Assembly (NCBI GenBank): GCA_024408895.1
Contig: JAKSUO010000047.1
Location: 1 to 8,820 of the forward strand
DNA: 8,820 nucleotides
Origin: Alphaproteobacteria bacterium
Lineage (GTDB): Bacteria > Pseudomonadota > Alphaproteobacteria > RF32 > CAG-239
Reading direction: 5' to 3'
Below, one piece after another: positions 6,142 to 8,820 of this stretch. The notes below the pieces were generated by a model. That model was given only the letters and a program-made list of their open reading frames with translations, made no database searches and was not told where the DNA came from. The stretch's first letter is position 1; the number at the start of each line of letters is the position of its first letter. The translations under genes and the position numbers were made by a program.

Positions 6142-6543
6142 ATGCCTATGACACTAAAAACCATTTACCGATATCTGGAGAAATTTAGTAAATGTTCTAC
6201 GGATATGATGTCGCGCAAACAAATTGAAAAAATGTACGACGTATTGCTTGATTTTTTGGTGGAGCATGATGATGAATTAGATGATGAAACCTGTGACATA
6301 TTACAAGACATACTTGACGCTTGTGAGTATGAATTGGATAGACAGGACAAAAAATTAGAAAATCTCTCTGCTAAATTAATCAATGATCCGGCTTATGTGG
6401 AATATGTTCTATCGCGAATGAGTTTCAATGAACTATTGCAAGCCGAAAAAAAAGGACAACGAATGAAAAGTTCGTCACTGCGTAAACAATTTGCCAATAG
6501 ACGTCAATTACCAAAATCGGCGGATCTCAATGGAAATTTCTGA
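6142..6543 (+). CDS. Hypothetical protein, charged and helical
   Basis: I do not recognise this 133-residue protein. It has no signal peptide and no membrane segment. Residues about 38-75 are rich in acidic residues (EHDDELDDETCDILQD) with a heptad-like spacing of leucines and isoleucines, suggesting a helical hairpin or coiled coil; the C-terminal part from about 102 is basic (KKGQRMKSSSLRKQF, ANRRQLPK), so the charge is strongly polarised. That could suit binding to nucleic acid or to a basic partner, but this is speculation. An alternative ATG lies at 6148. No Shine-Dalgarno sequence is visible: the 20 bases upstream are almost all A and T. The gene is supported by a good promoter (6083-6110) and by a terminator starting two bases after its stop. 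It occupies the place where gyrB often follows recF. Confidence 0.75.
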   Translation: MPMTLKTIYRYLEKFSKCSTDMMSRKQIEKMYDVLLDFLVEHDDELDDETCDILQDILDACEYELDRQDKKLENLSAKLINDPAYVEYVLSRMSFNELLQAEKKGQRMKSSSLRKQFANRRQLPKSADLNGNF

Positions 6544-6544
6544 T

Positions 6545-6580
6545 AAAAAAAGAGGTGTTTATCAACACCTCTTTTTTTTT
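6545..6580. terminator. Bidirectional Rho-independent terminator
   Basis: The arm 6545-6559 (A7 then GAGGTGTT) pairs perfectly over 15 bases with 6564-6578 around the loop TATC, and nine T follow on the plus strand (6572-6580). The A7 run gives a T tract on the other strand, so it can end both the 133-residue gene (plus) and the outer-membrane gene (minus), which converge here. Confidence 0.93.
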
Positions 6581-6601
6581 GCAGTAAATACGCTCTTAAA
6601 A

Positions 6602-7231
6602 TTAGAATTCGTATCTTGCACCAAACATGATTTCATGATCACGGGCATCAACTTTAGCAACTTCTCTAAAGTCATCACCATAGCTAACAGCTTTACGAAC
6701 GCGACCTAAGTCAGCATAACGATAACCTAAGTCCAAAGTCCAGTGAGAGTTGATATCATATGTGATACCACCCATAACTTGCCAAGCTAAATTATATGTA
6801 GATTTAGCAATTTCGCCAAAGTCAGCTTTCAAGTAAGAAACACCCAAACCGGCACCAACATACGGTGTCCACGGTGTGCATGTCAAATAATCAAAGTAAG
6901 CATTGGCCATGAAAGAGTGCTTGTAAAGTCTGAAGTGATCAAAGAGATAGTCTCCTTCTTCAACCCAGTTACGTTTAATGTCACGGGAGTTATTTAATTC
7001 AACTTCACCACGAACATAACCGGCACGAACACCGTATGCAACGTGAGTAGAACCAACCAATACCTTGTTTAATTTCATATGAAGAACTTCATCATAACCA
7101 TTACCGCCAAATTTTGCTTTGACTTTGTTGAAATCATAAGACAACTTACCGGAAACGTATTGAGAAACACCGGCTTGCGCATTAGCGCTCAATAAGCAAG
7201 CCACACCGGCTAATAACAAAAATTTTTTCAT
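6602..7231 (-). CDS. Small outer-membrane beta-barrel protein
   Basis: The 209-residue precursor starts with a classic signal peptide (MKKFLLLAGVACLLSANAQA, cleavage predicted after Ala20). The mature 189 residues show alternating polar and hydrophobic strands rich in Gly, Tyr and aromatic residues, such as YGVRAGYVRGEVEL (66-79), PYVGAGLGVSYLKADF (123-138), MGGITYDI (153-160) and WTLDLGYRYADLG (164-176), and ends MFGARYEF with the C-terminal phenylalanine used for insertion by the BAM complex. This fits the eight-stranded OmpX/OmpA-like or opacity-type barrel families; the exact subfamily and ligand are not clear. Cys118 (LTCTP) is the only cysteine in the mature part. The start is supported by AAAGG at 7245-7241, nine bases upstream. 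It has its own promoter (7290-7318), a leader hairpin and a shared terminator, so it is probably a single-gene, well expressed unit. Confidence 0.9.
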   Translation of the reverse strand: MKKFLLLAGVACLLSANAQAGVSQYVSGKLSYDFNKVKAKFGGNGYDEVLHMKLNKVLVGSTHVAYGVRAGYVRGEVELNNSRDIKRNWVEEGDYLFDHFRLYKHSFMANAYFDYLTCTPWTPYVGAGLGVSYLKADFGEIAKSTYNLAWQVMGGITYDINSHWTLDLGYRYADLGRVRKAVSYGDDFREVAKVDARDHEIMFGARYEF

Positions 7232-7260
7232 AAGTTTTTTCCTTTATTACATGTTGAACA

Positions 7261-7280
7261 ACAATATACTTTTGTATTGT
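7261..7280 (-). repeat. Inverted repeat in the leader of the outer-membrane gene
   Basis: ACAATA (7261-7266) and TATTGT (7275-7280) are perfect inverted arms 8 bases apart, within the predicted 5' untranslated region. On the transcript they could form a short, A-U rich hairpin about 30 bases before the start codon; alternatively they form an operator just downstream of the promoter. Confidence 0.45.
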
Positions 7281-7289
7281 AACACCGCT

Positions 7290-7318
7290 ACTTTAGAACT
7301 AGATAAAGCATTAGTCAA
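7290..7318 (-). promoter_or_regulatory. Promoter for the outer-membrane gene
   Basis: On the minus strand, TTGACT (7318-7313) is followed by a 17-base spacer and TAAAGT (7295-7290). The -35 matches consensus at five of six positions, the -10 at four of six. The leader would be about 50 bases and contains the inverted repeat at 7261-7280. Confidence 0.5.
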
Positions 7319-7404
7319 GCATTTTTTATTTTAAATATACAGGCATATATTGACGTTTTATTAAGGTTTCTGTTTTATAAAATTCGCTTTTTTATTTGCA
7401 GCAC

Positions 7405-7451
7405 AAAAAAACCTCTGATTTACGCCGTTTAAACGCTTATCAGAGGTTTTT
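7405..7451 (-). terminator. Rho-independent terminator of eno
   Basis: On the minus strand, the arm AAAAACCTCTGAT (7451-7439) pairs exactly over 13 bases with 7419-7407, and the run of seven A on the plus strand (7405-7411) provides the T tract. The 19-base loop contains the palindrome CGTTTAAACG (7426-7435). The stem begins 15 bases after the eno stop. Confidence 0.9.
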
Positions 7452-7465
7452 AAGCAAATTGGAAA

Positions 7466-8743
7466 CTATTTTTTCAAAATAGATTTACCGGCATAAACAG
7501 CCATATCGCCCAATTCTTCTTCAATACGAATCAACTGATTGTATTTTGCCATACGGTCGGTACGGGACATAGAACCAGTTTTAATTTGACCGCAATTAGT
7601 CGCAACGGCAATGTCAGCAATTGTTGTGTCTTCAGTTTCACCGGAGCGGTGTGACAAAACAGCCGTATAACCATGACGGTGAGCCATATCAACAGCCTTC
7701 ATTGTTTCGGTTAATGTACCGATTTGATTAACTTTAATCAAAATGGAATTAGCAATACCTTTTTCAAAGCCCATTTGTAAACGTGCCGGATTGGTAACGA
7801 ACAAATCATCACCAACGAGTTGGATACGGTTACCTAATTTATCAGTCAACAATTTCCAGCCTTCAAAATCATCTTCGGCCATACCGTCTTCAATTGAGAA
7901 AATCGGGAATTTATCGCACAAACCTTTGTAATATTCAACCATTTGAGCATTGGTATAAGATTTGCCCTCGCCTTCCATTTCATATTTGCCGTTCTTATAG
8001 AACTCAGATGAAGCGGCATCAATTGCCAAAACAACGTCGTCACCCGGCTTATAGCCTGCATCTTTAATAGCATTAACAATAAATGTTAAGGCTTCATCGG
8101 CAGATTTCAAATTCGGAGCAAAACCGCCTTCGTCACCAACGTTGGTGTTTTGACCGGCAGCTTTCAAATTCTTTTTCAGCACTTGGAAAATTTCCGCACC
8201 CATACGAATCGCTTCTTTAATAGAGTTTGCAGAAACCGGCATAATCATAAATTCTTGAATATCAATCGGATTATCCGCATGCTTACCGCCATTCAAAATA
8301 TTCATCATCGGAACCGGCAAAGTGCGTGCCATTGTGCCGCCCAAATAGCGATATAACGGCAATTCAGCTTCTTCAGCTTGAGCTTTAGCCACCGCCAAAG
8401 ATACTGACAATATAGCATTAGCACCGAGTTTGCCTTTATTTTCCGTGCCGTCTAATTCAATCATTTTGTTATCAATATCAATTTGATCTTCAGCATCATA
8501 ACCGGCTAAAGCATCATAAATATCTTCGTTCACATTTTCAACGGCTTTCAAAACACCTTTGCCGCCGAAACGTGATTTATCACCGTCGCGCAATTCAACA
8601 GCTTCGTGCACACCGGTAGAAGCACCACTTGGAACGGCAGCACGGCCGAACGCGCCGGATTGCAAAACAACTTCGGCTTCAACAGTAGGTGTACCACGGG
8701 AATCTAAAATTTCTCTTGCATGAATATCAACAATAGCACTCAT
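7466..8743 (-). CDS. eno: Enolase (phosphopyruvate hydratase)
   Basis: Enolase interconverts 2-phosphoglycerate and phosphoenolpyruvate in glycolysis, in the cytoplasm; in many proteobacteria it also joins the RNA degradosome. The 425-residue length is normal. The N-terminal domain opens with AREILDSRGTPTVE (9-22) and the flexible loop PSGASTG (38-44). In the barrel domain the catalytic and metal residues are all present by position in the family: Glu205 in NVGDEGGF, metal ligands Asp242, Glu285 (SIEDG) and Asp312 (GDDLFVTN), catalytic Lys337 (LIKVNQIGT), the His365-Arg366-Ser367 loop in SHRSGETED, and Lys388 (QIKTGS). A strong ribosome-binding site, GGGGGA on the minus strand (8754-8749), precedes the ATG. 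No clear promoter is visible in the 77 bases before the window edge, so the gene may be transcribed from further upstream. It ends at its own terminator. Confidence 0.98.
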   Translation of the reverse strand: MSAIVDIHAREILDSRGTPTVEAEVVLQSGAFGRAAVPSGASTGVHEAVELRDGDKSRFGGKGVLKAVENVNEDIYDALAGYDAEDQIDIDNKMIELDGTENKGKLGANAILSVSLAVAKAQAEEAELPLYRYLGGTMARTLPVPMMNILNGGKHADNPIDIQEFMIMPVSANSIKEAIRMGAEIFQVLKKNLKAAGQNTNVGDEGGFAPNLKSADEALTFIVNAIKDAGYKPGDDVVLAIDAASSEFYKNGKYEMEGEGKSYTNAQMVEYYKGLCDKFPIFSIEDGMAEDDFEGWKLLTDKLGNRIQLVGDDLFVTNPARLQMGFEKGIANSILIKVNQIGTLTETMKAVDMAHRHGYTAVLSHRSGETEDTTIADIAVATNCGQIKTGSMSRTDRMAKYNQLIRIEEELGDMAVYAGKSILKK

Positions 8744-8820
8744 TTTCTTCCCCCATTCAATTATTTTCAGTGTTGGCTAGACCTCAGATAAACTCTGCCC
8801 ATTGTCACGATAAATTCGCC

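Noticed and set aside
7846..8079. Open frames overlapping eno on both strands
   Set aside because: They are shadows of a fully conserved enolase and carry no motif or ribosome-binding site.
8767..8820. Possible 3' end of another minus-strand gene upstream of eno
   Set aside because: Two frames stay open from the window edge (stops at 8777-8779 and 8767-8769), but their 13 and 17 residues match nothing I recognise.
1..8820. Defence system, mobile element or other novel cluster
   Set aside because: No transposase, integrase, toxin-antitoxin pair, CRISPR repeat or terminal repeat is visible; all but two genes are recognised conserved families, in an order ordinary for the class.

Overview
This AT-rich window carries a chromosomal housekeeping block from an alphaproteobacterium. 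The evidence is the order mutM, small secreted protein, rpsT, dnaA, dnaN, recF, together with a divergent gene whose first 42 residues match the cysteine-containing N-terminus of the small J-domain (DnaJ-like) protein found in alphaproteobacteria. The low GC and the compact signal-peptide and outer-membrane genes would fit an uncultured, host-associated lineage, but that placement is inference. I see no insertion sequence, phage, CRISPR array, tRNA or rRNA.

Layout. Positions 1-126 (minus) hold the start of the DnaJ-like gene, cut by the window edge. A short spacer with two back-to-back promoters separates it from mutM (236-1075, plus), a base-excision repair glycosylase. Ten bases later a 127-residue exported protein follows (1086-1469). 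rpsT (1573-1833, ribosomal protein S20) has its own promoter and a strong terminator. An AT-rich gap of about 370 bases precedes dnaA (2205-3638). It holds an 11-base tandem repeat and a pair of mutually exclusive hairpins, but no DnaA-box cluster. dnaN (3730-4848) and recF (4851-6059) follow on the same strand, recF starting with TTG two bases after the dnaN stop. An unrecognised 133-residue gene (6142-6543) with its own promoter sits where gyrB often follows recF. A bidirectional terminator separates it from two minus-strand genes: a small outer-membrane beta-barrel protein (6602-7231) and enolase (7466-8743), each with a clear terminator.

How the genes work together. dnaA, dnaN and recF are the replication-initiation, sliding-clamp and gap-repair set. 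mutM removes oxidised purines. rpsT is a translation gene commonly beside dnaA in this class. The outer-membrane protein and enolase are unrelated to replication.

I found no convincing undescribed system. The points most worth checking are a perfect 10-bp hairpin at the start of recF, placed where a normal RecF would begin, combined with a TTG start and an N-terminal extension; a MutM zinc finger lacking its fourth cysteine; an attenuator-like hairpin pair upstream of dnaA; and a shortened loop in the DnaA DNA-binding signature.
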